Positions 1-13,249 of a DNA stretch of 64,000 nt are shown in pieces (positions within the stretch are counted from its first letter, which is position 1; each line of letters opens with the position of its first letter). Both the position numbers and the translations under genes were made by a program. The stretch is from the NCBI RefSeq assembly GCF_015706575.1, contig NW_024037051.1:14357016-14421015 (forward strand), read 5' to 3'. This DNA comes from Patiria miniata (lineage: Eukaryota > Echinodermata > Asteroidea > Valvatida > Asterinidae). The notes under the pieces are model-generated. The model had not been told where the DNA came from, made no database searches, and was given only the letters and a program-made list of their open reading frames with translations.

Positions 1-2040
1 TGCATGCGGGTTGGCCCATTCATCCGCTTCAAAATGGTACCGAGTTTGTCCAGATCCATCCAGGTTAAGGTACCTTCAGGCTGCGATACATGGGAGCCGG
101 CGGGTTGGCGCTGACAGGCCTCCCTATGGGACTTACTGCCAAAAGCGAAAGAAGGGCATCCGCTGCTACTTCTGGCATTTTCTCCAAAAGTTTCGGGTCT
201 ATCGACCTGCCGATTTGCATGCGGGTTGCCCATTCATCCGCTTCAAAATGGTACCGAGTTTGTCCAGATCCATCCAGGTTAAGTACCTTCAGGCTGCGAT
301 ACATGGGAGCCGGGCGGGTTGGCGCTGACAGGCCTCCCTATGGGACTTACTGCACAAAAGCGAAAGAAGGGCATCCGCTGCTCTACTTCTGGCATTTTCT
401 CCAAAAGTTTCGGGTCTATCGACCTGCCGATTTGCATGCGGGTTGGCCATTCATCCGCTTCAAATGGTACCGAGTTTGTCCAGATCCATCCAGGTTAAGG
501 TACTTTCAGGCTGCGATACATGGGAGCCGTGCGGGTTGGCGCTGACAGGCCTCCCTATGGGACTTACTGCACAAAAGCGAAAGAAGGGGCATCCGCTGCT
601 ACTTCTGGCATTTTCTCCAAAAGTTTCGGGTCTATCGACCTGCCGATTTGCATGCGGGTTGGCCATTCATCCGCTTCAAATGGTACCGAGTTTTGTCCAG
701 ATCCATCCAGGTTAAGGTACCTTCAGGCTGCGATACATGGAGCCGGCGGGTTGGCGCTGACAGGCCTCCCTATGGGACTTACTGCACAAAAGCGAAAGAA
801 GGGGCATCCGCTGCTACTTCTGGCATTTTCTCCAAAAGTTTCGGGTCTATCGACCTGCCGATTTGCATGCGGGTTGGCCCATTCATCCGCTTCAAAATGG
901 TACCGAGTTTGTCCAGATCCATCCAGGTTAAGGTACCTTCAGGCTGCGATACATGGGAGCCGGGCGGGTTGGCGCTGACAGGCCTCCCTATGGGACTTAC
1001 TGCACAAAAGCGAAAGAGGGGCATCCGCTGCTACTTCTGGCATTTTCTCCAAAGTTTCGGGTCTATCGACCTGCCGATTTGCATGCGGGTTGCCCATTCA
1101 TCCGCTTCAAAATGGTACCGAGTTTGTCCAGATCCATCCAGGTTAAGGTACCTTCAGGCTGCGATACATGGGAGCCGGGGCGTTTGCGCTGACAGGCCTC
1201 CCTATGGGACTTACTGCACAAAAGCGAAAGAAGGGGCATCCGCTGCTACTTCTGGCATTTTCTCCAAAAGTTTCGGGTCTATCGACCTGCCGATTTGCAT
1301 GCGGGTTGGCCCATTCATCCGCTTCAAAATGGTACCGAGTTTGTCCAGATCCATCCAGGTTAAGGTACCTTCAGGCTGCGATACATGGGAGCCGGGCGGG
1401 TTGGCGCTGACAGGCCTCCCTATGGGACTTACTGCACAAAGCGAAAGAAGGGGCATCCGCTGCTACTTCTGGCATTTTCTCCAAATTTTCGGGTCTATCG
1501 ACCTGCCGATTTGCATGCGGGTTGGCCCATTCATCCGCTTCAAAATGGTACCGAGTTTGTCCAGATCCATCCGGGTTAAGTACCTTCAGGCTGCGATACA
1601 TGGGAGCCGGCGGGTTGGCGCTGACAGGCCTCCCTATGGGACTTACTGCACAAAAGCGAAAGAAGGGGCATCCGCTGCTACTTCTGGCATTTTCTCCAAA
1701 GTTTTCGGGTCTATCGACCTGCCGATTTGCATGCGGGTTGGCCCATTCATCCGCTTCAAAATGGTACCGAGTTTGTCCAGATCCATCCAGGTTAAGGTAC
1801 CTTCAGGCTGCGATACATGGGAGCCGGGCGGGTTGGCGCTGACAGGCCTCACTATGGGACTTACTGCACAAAAGCGAAAGAGGGGCATCCGCTGCTACTT
1901 CTGGCATTTTCTCCAAAAGTTTCGGGTCTATCGACCTGCCGATTTGCATGCGGGTTGGCCCATTCATCCGCTTCAAAATGGTACGAGTTTGTCCAGATCC
2001 ATCCAGGTTAAGGTACCTCAGGCTGCGATACATGGGAGCC
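1..2040 (-). repeat. Satellite array, block A (218-bp monomer, reverse orientation)
   Basis: About nine head-to-tail monomers of 216-218 bp. Forward is defined here as the orientation of blocks B and C, in which a monomer begins CCTTAACC and carries ATGCAAAT; here the complement is read (ATTTGCAT, GGTTAAGG), so the block is reversed. All monomers are the long class. Block-specific variants are visible: CTTCTGGCATTTTCTCC where the others have a G in place of the C of GGCA, and GAGCCGGGCGGG or GAGCCGGCGGG at the junction that reads CCGCATGGCTC or CCGCCTGGCTC elsewhere in forward sense. Scattered one-base losses and gains occur between monomers. No gene is seen. Confidence 0.97.
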
Positions 2041-2540
2041 NNNNNNNNNNNNNNNNNNNNNNNNNNNNNNNNNNNNNNNNNNNNNNNNNNNNNNNNNNNN
2101 NNNNNNNNNNNNNNNNNNNNNNNNNNNNNNNNNNNNNNNNNNNNNNNNNNNNNNNNNNNNNNNNNNNNNNNNNNNNNNNNNNNNNNNNNNNNNNNNNNNN
2201 NNNNNNNNNNNNNNNNNNNNNNNNNNNNNNNNNNNNNNNNNNNNNNNNNNNNNNNNNNNNNNNNNNNNNNNNNNNNNNNNNNNNNNNNNNNNNNNNNNNN
2301 NNNNNNNNNNNNNNNNNNNNNNNNNNNNNNNNNNNNNNNNNNNNNNNNNNNNNNNNNNNNNNNNNNNNNNNNNNNNNNNNNNNNNNNNNNNNNNNNNNNN
2401 NNNNNNNNNNNNNNNNNNNNNNNNNNNNNNNNNNNNNNNNNNNNNNNNNNNNNNNNNNNNNNNNNNNNNNNNNNNNNNNNNNNNNNNNNNNNNNNNNNNN
2501 NNNNNNNNNNNNNNNNNNNNNNNNNNNNNNNNNNNNNNNN
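2041..2540. other. Assembly gap (500 N)
   Basis: Exactly 500 N. The satellite is reversed to the left and forward to the right, so either an inversion or a scaffolding join lies inside. A round, repeated length (500 here and at the second gap) indicates a placeholder and not a measured distance. Confidence 0.99.
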
Positions 2541-3422
2541 TTTTGAAGAAAATCCCAGAAGTAGTAGCGGATGCCACTTCTTTCGCTTTTGTGCATAAGT
2601 CCATAGGTAGGCCTGTCAGCGCCAACCCGCATGGCTCCCATGTATCGCAGCCTGAAGGTACCTTAACCTGCATGCAAATCGGCAGGTCGATAGACCCGAA
2701 ACTTTTGGAGAAAAATCCCAGAAGTAGCAGCAATGCCCCTTCTTTCGCTTTTGTGCAGTAAGTCCCATAGGGAGGCCTGTCAGCGCCACCCGCATGGCTC
2801 CCATGTATCGCAGCCTGAAGGTACCTTTACCTGGATGGATCTGGACAAACTCGGTACCATTCTGCAGCGGATGAATGGCCAACCCGCATGCAAATCGACA
2901 GGTCCATAGACCCGAAACTTTTGAAGAAAATCCCAGAAGTAGTAGCGGATGCCACTTCTTTCGCTTTTGTGCAGTAAGTCCCATAGGGAGGCCTGTCAGC
3001 GCCAACCCGCATGGCTCCCATGTATCGCAGCCTGAAGGTACCTAAACCTGCATGCAAATCGGCAGGTCGATAGACCTGCAACTTTTGGAGAAAATCCCAG
3101 AAGTAGCAGCGGATGCCCCTTCTTTCGCTTTTGTGCAGTAAGTCCCATAGGGAAGCCTGTCAGCGCCACCCGCATGGCTCCCATGTATTCGCAGCCTGAA
3201 GGTGACCTTAACCTGGATGGATCTGGACAACTCGGTACCCATTTTGAAGCGGATGAATGGGCCAACCCGCATGCAAATCGGCAGGTCGATAGACCCGAAA
3301 CTTTTGGAAAAATCCCAGAAGTAGCAGCGGATGCCCTTTCTTTCGCTTTTGTGCAGTAAGTCCCATAGGGAGGCCTGTCAGCGCCAACCCCATGGCTCCC
3401 ATGTTATCGCAGCCTGAAGGTA
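2541..3422 (+). repeat. Partial higher-order repeat, monomers 9-13 of the 20-mer
   Basis: A partial monomer and four full ones in the order long, short, long (with AGGTCCATAG), short (with CTAAACCTGC), long. This matches positions 9-13 of the 20-monomer unit that follows, but then joins directly to position 1 (CCTAAAAGGATC) where position 14 would be expected, so the register jumps here. Confidence 0.7.
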
Positions 3423-6400
3423 CCTTAACCTAAAAGGATCTGGACAAACTCGGTACCATTCTGAAGCGCATGAATGGGCCAACCCGCATGCAAATCGGCA
3501 GGTCGATAGACCCGAAACTTTTGAAGAAAATCCCAGAAGTAGTAGCGGATGCACTTCTTTCGCTTTTGTGCAGTAAGTCCCATAGGGAGGCCTGTCAGCG
3601 CCAACCCGCATGGCTCCCATGTATCGCAGCCTGAAGGTACCTTAACCTGCATGCAAATCGGCAGGTCGATAGACCTGCAACTTTTGGAGAAAATACCAGA
3701 AGTAGCAGCGGATGCCCCTTCTTTCGCTTTTGTGCAGTAAGTCCCCATAGGGAGGCCTGTCAGCCCAACCCGCATGGCTCCCATGTATCGCAGCCTGAAG
3801 GTACCTTAACCTGGATGGATCTGGACAAACTCGGTACCATTTTGAAGCGGATGAATGGGCCAACCCGCATGCAAATCGGCAGTCGATAGACCAGAAACTT
3901 TTTGGAAAAATCCCAGAAGTAGCAGCGGATGCCCCTTCTTTCGCTTTTGTGCAGTAAGTCCCATAGGGAGGCCTGTCAGCGCCAACCCGCATGGCTCCCA
4001 TGCATCGCAGCCTGAAGGTACCTTAACCTGGATGGATCTGACAAACTCGGTACCATTCTGAAGCGGATGAATGGGCCAACCCGCATGCAAATCGGCAGGT
4101 CGATAGACCCGAACTTTTGAAAGAAAATCCCAGAAGTAGTAGCGGATGCCCCTTCTTTCGCTTTTGTGCAGTAAGTCCCATAGGGAGGCCTGTCAGCGCC
4201 AACCCGCATGGCTCCCATGTATCGCAGCCTGAAGGTACCTTACCTGCATGCAAATCGGCAGGTCGATAGACCCGAACTTTTGGAGAAAATCCCAGAAGTA
4301 GCAGCAGATGCCCCTTCTTTCGCTTTTGTGCAGTAAGTTCCCATAGGGAGGCCTGTCAGCGCCAACCCGCATGGCTCCCATGTATCGCAGCCTGAAGGTA
4401 CCTTAACCTGCATGCAAATCGGCAGGTCGATAGACACGAAACTTTTGGAGAAAATCCCAGAAGTAGCAGCAGATGCCCCTTCTTTCGCTTTTGTGCAGTA
4501 AGTCCCATAGGGAGGCCTGTCAGCGCCAACCCGCATGGCTCCCATGTATCGCAGCCTGAAGGTACCTTTACCTGGATGGATCTGGACAAACTCGTACCAT
4601 TCTGAAGCGATAGATGAATGGTGCCAACCCGCATGCAAATCGACAGGTCGATAGATCCGAAACTTTTGAAGAAAATCCCAGAAATAGTAGCGGATGCCAC
4701 TTCTTTCGCTTTGGTGCAGTAAGTCCCATAGGGAGGCCTGTCAGCGCCAACCCGCATGGCTCCCATGTATCGCAGCCTGAAGGTACCTTAACCTGCATGC
4801 AAATCGGCAGGTCGATAGACCCGAAACTTTTGGAGAAAATCCCAGAAGTAGCAGCAGATGCCCTTCTTTTCGCTTTTGTGCAGTAAGTCCCATAGGGAGG
4901 CCTGTCAGCGCCAACCCGCATGGCTCCCATGTATCGCAGCCTGAAGGTACCTTTACCTGGATGGATCTGGACAAACTCGGTACCATTCTGAAGCGGATGA
5001 ATGGGCCAACCCGCATGCAAATCGACAGGTCGATAGACCCGAAACTTTTGAAGAAAATCCCAGAAGTAGTAGCGGATGCCACTTCTTTCGCTTTTGTGCA
5101 GTAAGTCCCATAGGTAGGCCTGTCAGCGCCAACCCGCATGGCTCCCATGTATCGCAGCCTGAAGGTACCTTAACCTGCATGCAAATCGGCAGGTCGATAG
5201 ACCCGAAACTTTTGGAGAAAATCCCAGAAGTAGCAGCAGATGCCCCTTCTTTCGCTTTTGTGCAGTAAGTCCCATAGGGAGGCCTGTCAGCGCCAACCCG
5301 CATGGCTCCCATGTATCGCAGCCTGAAGGTACCTTTACCTGGATGGATCTGGACAAACTCGGTACCATTCTGAGCGGATGAATGGGCCAACCCGCATGCA
5401 AATCGACAGGTCCATAGACCCGAACTTTTGAAGAAAATCCCAGAAGTAGTAGCGGATGCCACTTCTTTCGCTTTTGTGCAGTAAGTCCCATAGGGGCCTG
5501 TCAGCGCCAACCCGCATGGCTCCCATGTATCGCAGCCTGAAGGTACCTAAACCTGCATGCAAATCGGCAGGTCGATAGACCTGCAACTTTTGGAGAAAAT
5601 CCCGAAGTAGCAGCGGATGCCCTTCTTTCGCTTTTGTGCAGTAAGTCCCAGAGGAGAGGCCTGTCAGCGCCCAACCCGCATGGCTCCCATGTATCGCAGC
5701 CTGAAGGTACCTTAACCTGGATGGATCTGGACAAACTCGGTACCATTTTGAAGCGGATGAATGGGCCAACCCCATGCAAATCGGCAGGTCGATAGACCCG
5801 AAACTTTTTGGAAAAATCCCAGAAGTAGCAGCGGATGCCCCTTCTTTCGCTTTTGTGCAGTAAGTCCCATAGGGAGGCCTGTCAGCGCCAACCCGCATGG
5901 CTCCCATGTATCGCAGCCTGAAGGTACCTTAACCTAAATGGATCTGGACAAACTCGGTACCATTCTGAAGCGGATGAATGGGCCAACCCGCATGCAAATC
6001 GGCAGGTCAATAGACCCGAAACTTTTGAAGAAAATCCCAGAAGTAGTAGCGGATGCCACTTCTTTCGCTTTTGTGCAGTAAGTCCCATAGGGAGGCCTGT
6101 CAGCGCCAACCCGCATGGCTCCCATGTATCGCAGCCTGAAGGTACCTTAACCTGCATGCAAATCGGCAGGTCGATAGACCTGCAACTTTTGGAGAAAATA
6201 CCAGAAGTAGCAGCGGATGCCCCTTTCTTTCGCTTTTGTGCAGTAAGTCCCATAGGGAGGCCTGTCAGCGCCAACCCGCATGGCTCCCCATGTATCGCAG
6301 CCTGAAGGTACCTTAACCTGATGGATCGGGACAAACTCGGTACCATTTTGAAGCGGATGAATGGGCCAACCCGCATGCAAATCGGCAGGTCGATAGACCC

Positions 6401-7343
6401 GAAACTTTTTGGGAAAAATCCCAGAAGTAGCAGCGGGATGCCCCTTCTTTCGCTTTTGTGCAGTAAGTCCCATAGGGAGGCCTGTCAGCGCCAACCCGCA
6501 TGGCTCCCATGCATCGCAGCCTGAAGGTACCTTAACCTGGATGGATCTGGACAAACTCGGTACCATTCTGAAGCGGATGAATGGGCCAACCCGCATGCAA
6601 ATCGGCAGGTCGATAGACCCGAAACTTTTGAAGAAAATCCCAGAAGTAGTAGCGGATGCCACGTCTTTCGCTTTTGTGCAGTAAGTCCCATAGGGAGGCC
6701 TGGCAGCGCCAACCCGCATGGCTCCCATGTATCGCAGCCTGAAGTACCTTAACCTGCATGCAATCGGCAGGTCGATAGACCCGAAACTTTTGGAGTAAAT
6801 CCCAGAAGTAGCAGCAGATGCCCCTTCTTTCGCTTTTGTGCAGTAAGTCCCATAGGGAGGCCTGTCAGCGCCAACCCGCATGGCTCCCATGTATCGCAGC
6901 CTGAAGGTACCTTTACCTGGATGGATCTGGACAAACTCGGTACCATTCTGAAGCGGATGAATTGGCCAACCCGCATGCAAATCGACAGGTCGATAGACCC
7001 GAAACTTTTGAAGAAAATCCCAGAAGTAGTAGCGGATGCCACTTCTTTCGCTTTTGTGCAGTAAGTCCCATAGGGAGGCCTGTCAGCGCCAACCCGCATG
7101 GCTCCCATGTATCGCAGCCTGAATGTACCTTAACCTGGATGGATCTGGACAAACTCGGTACCATTTTGAAGCGGATGAATGGGCCAACCCGCATGCAAAT
7201 CGGCAGGTCGATAGACCCGAAACTTTTTGAAAAATCCAGAAGTAGCAGCGGATGCCCTTTCTTTCGCTTTTGTGCAGTAAGTCCCATAGGGAGGCCTGTC
7301 AGCGCCAACCCGCATGGCTCCCATGTATCGCAGCCTGAAGGTA
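3423..7343 (+). repeat. Higher-order repeat, 20 monomers, copy 1
   Basis: Order of long (L) and short (S) monomers: L S L L S S L S L S L S L L S L L S L L. Diagnostic variants by position: 1 CCTAAAAGGATC with GCGCATGAATG; 7 AGATCCGAAAC with AATAGTAGCGG and TTTGGTGCAG; 11 AGGTCCATAG; 12 CTAAACCTGC; 14 CCTAAATGG with AGGTCAATAG; 17 GCCACGTC with GCCTGGCAGCG; 18 GGAGTAAATC; 19 GAATTGGCC. Twelve long plus eight short monomers predict 3928 bp; 3921 bp are observed. The same markers recur in the same order in the next unit. Confidence 0.9.
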
Positions 7344-10300
7344 CCTTAACCTAAAAGGATCTGGACAAACTCGGTACCATTCTGAAGCGCATGAATGGGC
7401 CAACCCGCATGCAAATCGGCAGGTCGATAGACCCGAAACTTTTGAAGAAAATCCCAGAAGTAGTAGCGGATGCCACTTCTTTCGCTTTTGTGCAGTAAGT
7501 CCCATAGGGAGGCCCTGTCAGCGCCACCCGCATGGCTCCCATGTATCGCAGCCTGAAGGTACCTTAACCTTGCGCATGCAAATCGGCAGGTCGATAGACC
7601 TGCAACTTTTGGAGAAAATACCAGAAGTAGCAGCGGATGCCCTTCTTTCGCTTTTGTGCAGTAAGTCCCATAGGGAGGCCTGTCAGCGCCAACCCGCATG
7701 GCTCCCATGTATCGCAGCCTGAAGGTACCTTAACCTGGATGGATCTGGACAAACTCGGTACCATTTTGAAGCGGATGAATGGGCCAACCCGCATGCAAAT
7801 CGGCAGGTCGATAGACCGAAACTTTTTGGAAAAATCCCAGAAGTAGCAGCGGATGCCCCTTCTTTCGCTTTTGTGCAGTAAGTCCCATAGGGAGGCCTGT
7901 CAGCGCGCAACCCGCATGGCTCCCATGCATCGCAGCCTGAAGGTACCTTAACCTGGATGGATCTGGACAAACTCGGTACCATTCTGAAGCGGATGAATGG
8001 GCCAACCCGCATGCAAATCGGCAGGTCGATAGACCCGAAACTTTTGAAGAAAATCCCAGAAGTAGTAGCGATGCCCCTTCTTTCGCTTTTGTGGCAGTAA
8101 GTCCCATAGGGAGGCCTGTCAGCGCCAACCCGCATGGCTCCCATGTATCGCAGCCTGAACTTGTCCTGGTACCTTAACCTGCATGCAAATCGGCAGGTCG
8201 ATAGACCGACGAAACTTTTGGAGAAAATCCAGAAGTAGCAGCAGATGCCCCTTCTTTCGCTTTTGTGCAGTAAGTCCCATAGGGAGGCCTGTCAGCGCCA
8301 ACCCGCATGGTTCCCATGTATCGCAGCCTGAAGGTACCTTAACCTGCATGTGCAAATCGGCAGGTCGATAGACCCGAAACTTTGGAGAAAATCCCAGAAG
8401 TAGCAGCAGATGCCCCTTCTTTCGCGCTTTTGTGCAGTAAGTCCCATAGGGAGGCCTGTCAGCGCCAACCCGCATGGCTCCCATGTATCGCAGCCTGAAG
8501 GTACCTTTACCTGGATGGATCTGGACAAACTCGGTACCATTCTGAAGCGAATGAATGGGCCAACCCGCATGCAAATCGACAGGTCGATAGATCCGAAACT
8601 TTTGAAGAAAATCCCAGAAATAGTAGCGGATGCCACTTCTTTCGCTTTGGTGCAGTAAGTCCCATAGGGAGGCCTGTCAGCGCCAACCCGCATGGCTCCC
8701 ATGTATCGCAGCCTGAGGTACCTTAACCTGCATGCAAATCGGCAGGTCGATAGACCCGAAACTTTTGGAGAAAATCCAAAAGTAGCAGCAAAATGCCCTT
8801 CTTTCGCTTTTGTGCAGTAAGTCCCATAGGGAGGCCTGTCAGCGCCAACCCGCATGGCTCCCATGTATCGCAGCCTGAAGGTACCTTTACCTGATGGATC
8901 TGGACAAACTCGGTACCATTCTGAAGCGGATGAATGGGCCAACCCGCATGCAAATCGACAGGTCGATAGACCCGAAACTTTTGAAGAAAATCCCAGAAGT
9001 AGTAGCGATGCCCTCTTTCTTTCGCTTTTGTGCAGTAAGTCCCATAGGTAGGCCTGTCAGCGCCAACCCGCATGGCTCCCATGTATCGCAGCCTGAAGGT
9101 ACCTTAACCTGCATGCAAATCGGCAGGTCGATAGACCCGAAACTTTTGGAGAAAATCCCAGAAGTAGCAGCAGATGCCCCTTCTTTCGCTTTTGTGCAGT
9201 AAGTCCCATAGGGAGGCCTGTCAGCGCCAACCCGCATGGCTCCCATGTATCGCAGCCTGAAGGTACCTTTACCTGGATGGATCTGGACAAACTCGGTACC
9301 ATTCTGAAGCGGATGAATGGGCCAACCCGCATGCAAATCGACAGGTCCATAGACCCGAAACTTTTGAAGAAAATCCCAGAGGTAGTAGCGGATGCCACTT
9401 CTTTCGCTTTTGTGCAGTAAGTCCCATAGGGAGGCCTGTCAGCGCCAACCCGCATGGCTCCATGTATCGCAGCCTGAAGGTACCTAAACCTGCATGCAAA
9501 TCGGCAGGTCGATAGACCTGCAACTTTTGGAGAAAATCCCAGAAGTAGCAGCGGATGCCCCCTTCTTTCGCTTTTGTGCAGTAAGTCCCATAGGGAGGCC
9601 TGTCAGCGCCCACCGCATGGCTCCCATGTATCGCAGCCTGAAGGTACCTTAACCTGGATGGATCTGGACAAACTCGGTACCATTTTGAAGCGGATGAATG
9701 GGCCAACCCGCATGCAAATCGGCAGGTCGATAGACCCGAAACTTTTTGGAAAAATCCCAGAAGTAGCAGCGCGGATGCCCCTTCTTTCGCTTTTGTGCAG
9801 TAAGTGTCCCATAGGGAGGCCTGTCAGCGCCAACCCGCATGGCTCCCATGTATCGCAGCCTGAAGGTACCTTAACCTAAATGGATCTGGACAAACTCGGT
9901 ACCATTCTTGAAGCGGATGAATGGGCCAACCCGCATGCAAATCGGCAGGTCAATAGACCCGAAACTTTTGAAGAAAATCCCAGAAGTAGTAGCGGATGCC
10001 ACTTCTTTCGCTTTTGTGCAGTAAGTCCCATAGGGAGGCCTGTCAGCGCCAACCCGCATGGCTCCCATGTATCGCAGCCTGAGGTACCTTAACCTGCATG
10101 CAAATCGGCAGGTCGATAGACCTGCAACTTTTGGAGAAAATACCAGAAGTAGCAGCGGATGCCCCTTCTTTCGCTTTTGTGCAGTAAGTCCCATAGGGAG
10201 GCCTGTCAGCGCCAACCCGCATGGCTCCCATGTATCGCAGCCTGAAGGTACCTTAACCTGGATGGATCTGGACAAACTCGGTACCATTTTGAAGCGGATG

Positions 10301-11069
10301 AATGGGCCAACCCGCATGCAAATCGGCAGGTCGATAGACCCGAAACTTTTTGGAAAAATCCCAGAAGTAGCAGCGGATGCCCCCTTCTTTCGCTTTTGTG
10401 CAGTAAGTCCCATAGGGAGGCCTGTCAGCGCCAACCCGCATGGCTCCCATGCATCGCAGCCTGAAGGTACCTTAACCTGGATGGATCTGGACAAACTCGG
10501 TACCATTCTGAAGCGGATGAATGGGCCAACCCCATGCAAATCGGCAGGTCGATAGACCCGAAACTTTTGAAGAAAATCCCAGAAGTAGTAGCGGATGCCA
10601 CGTCTTTCGCTTTTGTGCAGTAAGGTCCCATAGGGAGGCCTGGCAGCGCCAACCCGCATGGCTCCCATGTATCGCAGCCTGAAGGTACCTTAACCTGCAT
10701 GCAAATCGGCAGGTCGATAGACCCGAACTTTTGGAGTAAATCCCAGAAGTAGCAGCAGATGCCCCTTCTTTCGCTTTTGTGCAGTAAGTCCCATAGGGAG
10801 GCCTGTCAGCGCCAACCCGCATGGCTCCCATGTATCGCAGCCTGAAGGTACCTTTACCTGGATGGATCTGGACAAACTCGGTACCATTCTGAAGCGGATG
10901 AATTGGCCAACCCGCATGCAAATCGACAGGTCGATAGACCCGAAACTTTTGAAGAAAATCCCAGAAGTGGTAGCGATGCCATGCCTTTTTCGCTTTTGTG
11001 CAGTAAGTCCCATAGGGAGCCTGTCAGCGCCAACCCGCATGGCTCCCATGTATCGCAGCCTGAGAGGTA
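7344..11069 (+). repeat. Higher-order repeat, 20-mer unit copy 2 (positions 1-19)
   Basis: Repeats the markers of the preceding unit in the same order 3921 bp later, from CCTAAAAGGATC (position 1) through GAATTGGCC (position 19, near 10900). Position 20 is absent; the next monomers match positions 10 and 11 and then 15, so the register jumps again. Length is 3726 bp against about 3710 expected for 19 monomers. Copies 1 and 2 differ mainly by one-base indels. Confidence 0.88.
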
Positions 11070-13249
11070 CCTTAACCTGCATGCAAATCGGCAGGTCGAT
11101 AGACCGAAACTTTTGGAGAAAATCCCAGAAGTAGCAGCAGATGCCCCTTCTTTCGCTTTTGTGCAGTAAGTCCCATAGGGAGGCCTGTCAGCGCCAACCC
11201 GCATGGCTCCCATGTATCGCAGCCTGAAGGTACCTTTACCTGGATGGATCTGGACAAACTCGGTACCATTCTGAAGCGGATGAATGGGCCAACCCGCATG
11301 CAAAATCGGCAGGTCCATAGACCCGAAACTTTTGAAGAAAATCCCAGAAGTAGTAGCGGATGCCACTTCTTTCGCTTTTGTGCAGTAAGTCCCATAGGGA
11401 GGCTGTCAGCGCCAACCCGCATGGCTCCCATGTATCGCAGCCTGAAGGTAACCTTACCTGCATGCAAATCTGGCAGTCGATAGACCTGCAACTTTTGGAG
11501 AAAATACCAGAAGTAGCAGCGGATGCCCCTTCTTTCGCTTTTGTGCAGTAAGTCCCATAGGGAGGCCTGTCAGCGCCAACCCGCATGGCTCCCATGTATC
11601 GCAGCCTGAAGGTACCTTAACCTGGATGGATCTGGACAACACTCGGTACCATTTTGATGCGGATGAATGGGCCAACCCGCACATGCAAATCGGCAGGTCG
11701 ATAGACCCGAAACTTTTTGGAAAAATCCCAGAAGTAGCAGCGGATGCCGTTCTCTCGCTTTTGTGCAGTAAGTCCCATAGGGAGGCCTGTCAGCGCCAAC
11801 CCGCATGGCTCCCATGTATCGCAGCCTGAAGGTACCTTAACCTGGATGGATCTGGACAAACTCGGTACCATTCTGAAGCGCGATAATGGGCCAACCCGCA
11901 TGCAAATCGGCAGGTCGATAGACCCGAAACTTTTTGAAGAAAATTTCAGAAGTAGTAGCGGATGCCCCTTCTTTCGCTTTTGTGCAGTAAGTCCCATAGG
12001 GAGGCCTGTCAGCGGCCAACCCGCATGGCTCCCATGTATCGCAGCCTGAAGGTACCTTAACCTGCATGCAAATCGGCAGGTCGATAGACCTGCAACTTTT
12101 GGAGAAAATACCAGAAGTAGCAGCGGATGCCCTTTCTTTCGCTTTTGTGCAGTAAGTCCCATAGGGAGGCCTGTCAGCGCCACCCGCATGGCTCCCATGT
12201 ATCGCAGCCTGAAGGTACCTTAACCTGGATGGATCTGGACAAACTCGGTACCATTTTGAAGCGGATGAATGGGCCAACCCGCATGCAAATCGGCAGGTCG
12301 ATAGACCAGAAACTTTTTGGAAAAATCCCAGAAGTAGCAGCGGATGCCCCTTCTTTCGCTTTGTGCAGTAAGTCCCATAGGGAGGCCTGTCAGCGCCAAC
12401 CCCGCATGGCTCCCATGTATCGCAGCCTGAAGGTACCTTAACCTGGATGGATCTGGACAAACTCGTACCATTCTGAAGCGGATGAATGGGCCAACCCGCA
12501 TGCAAATCGGCAGGTCGATAGACCCGAACTTTTGAAGAAAATCCCAGAGTAAGTAGCGGATGCCACTTCTTTCTCTTTTTGTGCAGTAAGTCCCATAGGG
12601 AGGCCTGGCAGCGCCAACCCGCATGGCTCCCATGTATCGCAGCCTGAAGGTACCTTAACCTGCATGCAAATCGGCATGTGTCGATAGACCCGAAACTTTT
12701 GGAGAAAATCCCAGAAGTAGCAGCAGATGCCCCTTCTTTCGCTTTTGTGCAGTAAGTCCCATAGGGAGGCCTGTCAGCGCCAACCCGCATGGCTCCCATG
12801 TATCGCAGCCTGAAGGTACCTTTACCTGGATGGATCTGGACAAACTCGGTACCATTCTGAAGCGGATGAATGGGCCAACCCGCATGCAAATCGACAGGTC
12901 GATAGACCCGAAACTTTTGAGAAAATCCCAGAAGTAGTAGCGGATGCCACTTCTTTCGCTTTTGTGCAGTAAGTCCCATAGGGAGCCTGTCAGCGCAACC
13001 CGCATGGCTCCCATGTATCGCAGCCTGAAGGTACCTTAACCTGGATGGATCTGGACAAACTTGGTACCATTTTAAGCGGATGAATGGGCCAACCCGCATG
13101 CAAATCGGCAGGTCGATAGACCCGAAACTTTTTGGAAAATCCCAGAAGTGCAGCGGATGCCCCTTCTTTCGCTTTTGTTGCAGTAAGTCCCATAGGGAGG
13201 CCTGTCAGCGCCAACCCGCATGGCTCCCCTGTATCGCAGCCTGAAGGTA

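Noticed and set aside
648..2546. 632-codon frame across the first gap
   Set aside because: About 500 of its bases are N and the rest is satellite.
11837..13099. 420-codon open frame on the minus strand within the satellite, and hundreds of similar frames of 60-280 codons
   Set aside because: They are translations of the tandem monomer; they shift frame at each monomer and their length depends on one-base indels. No domain is recognisable.
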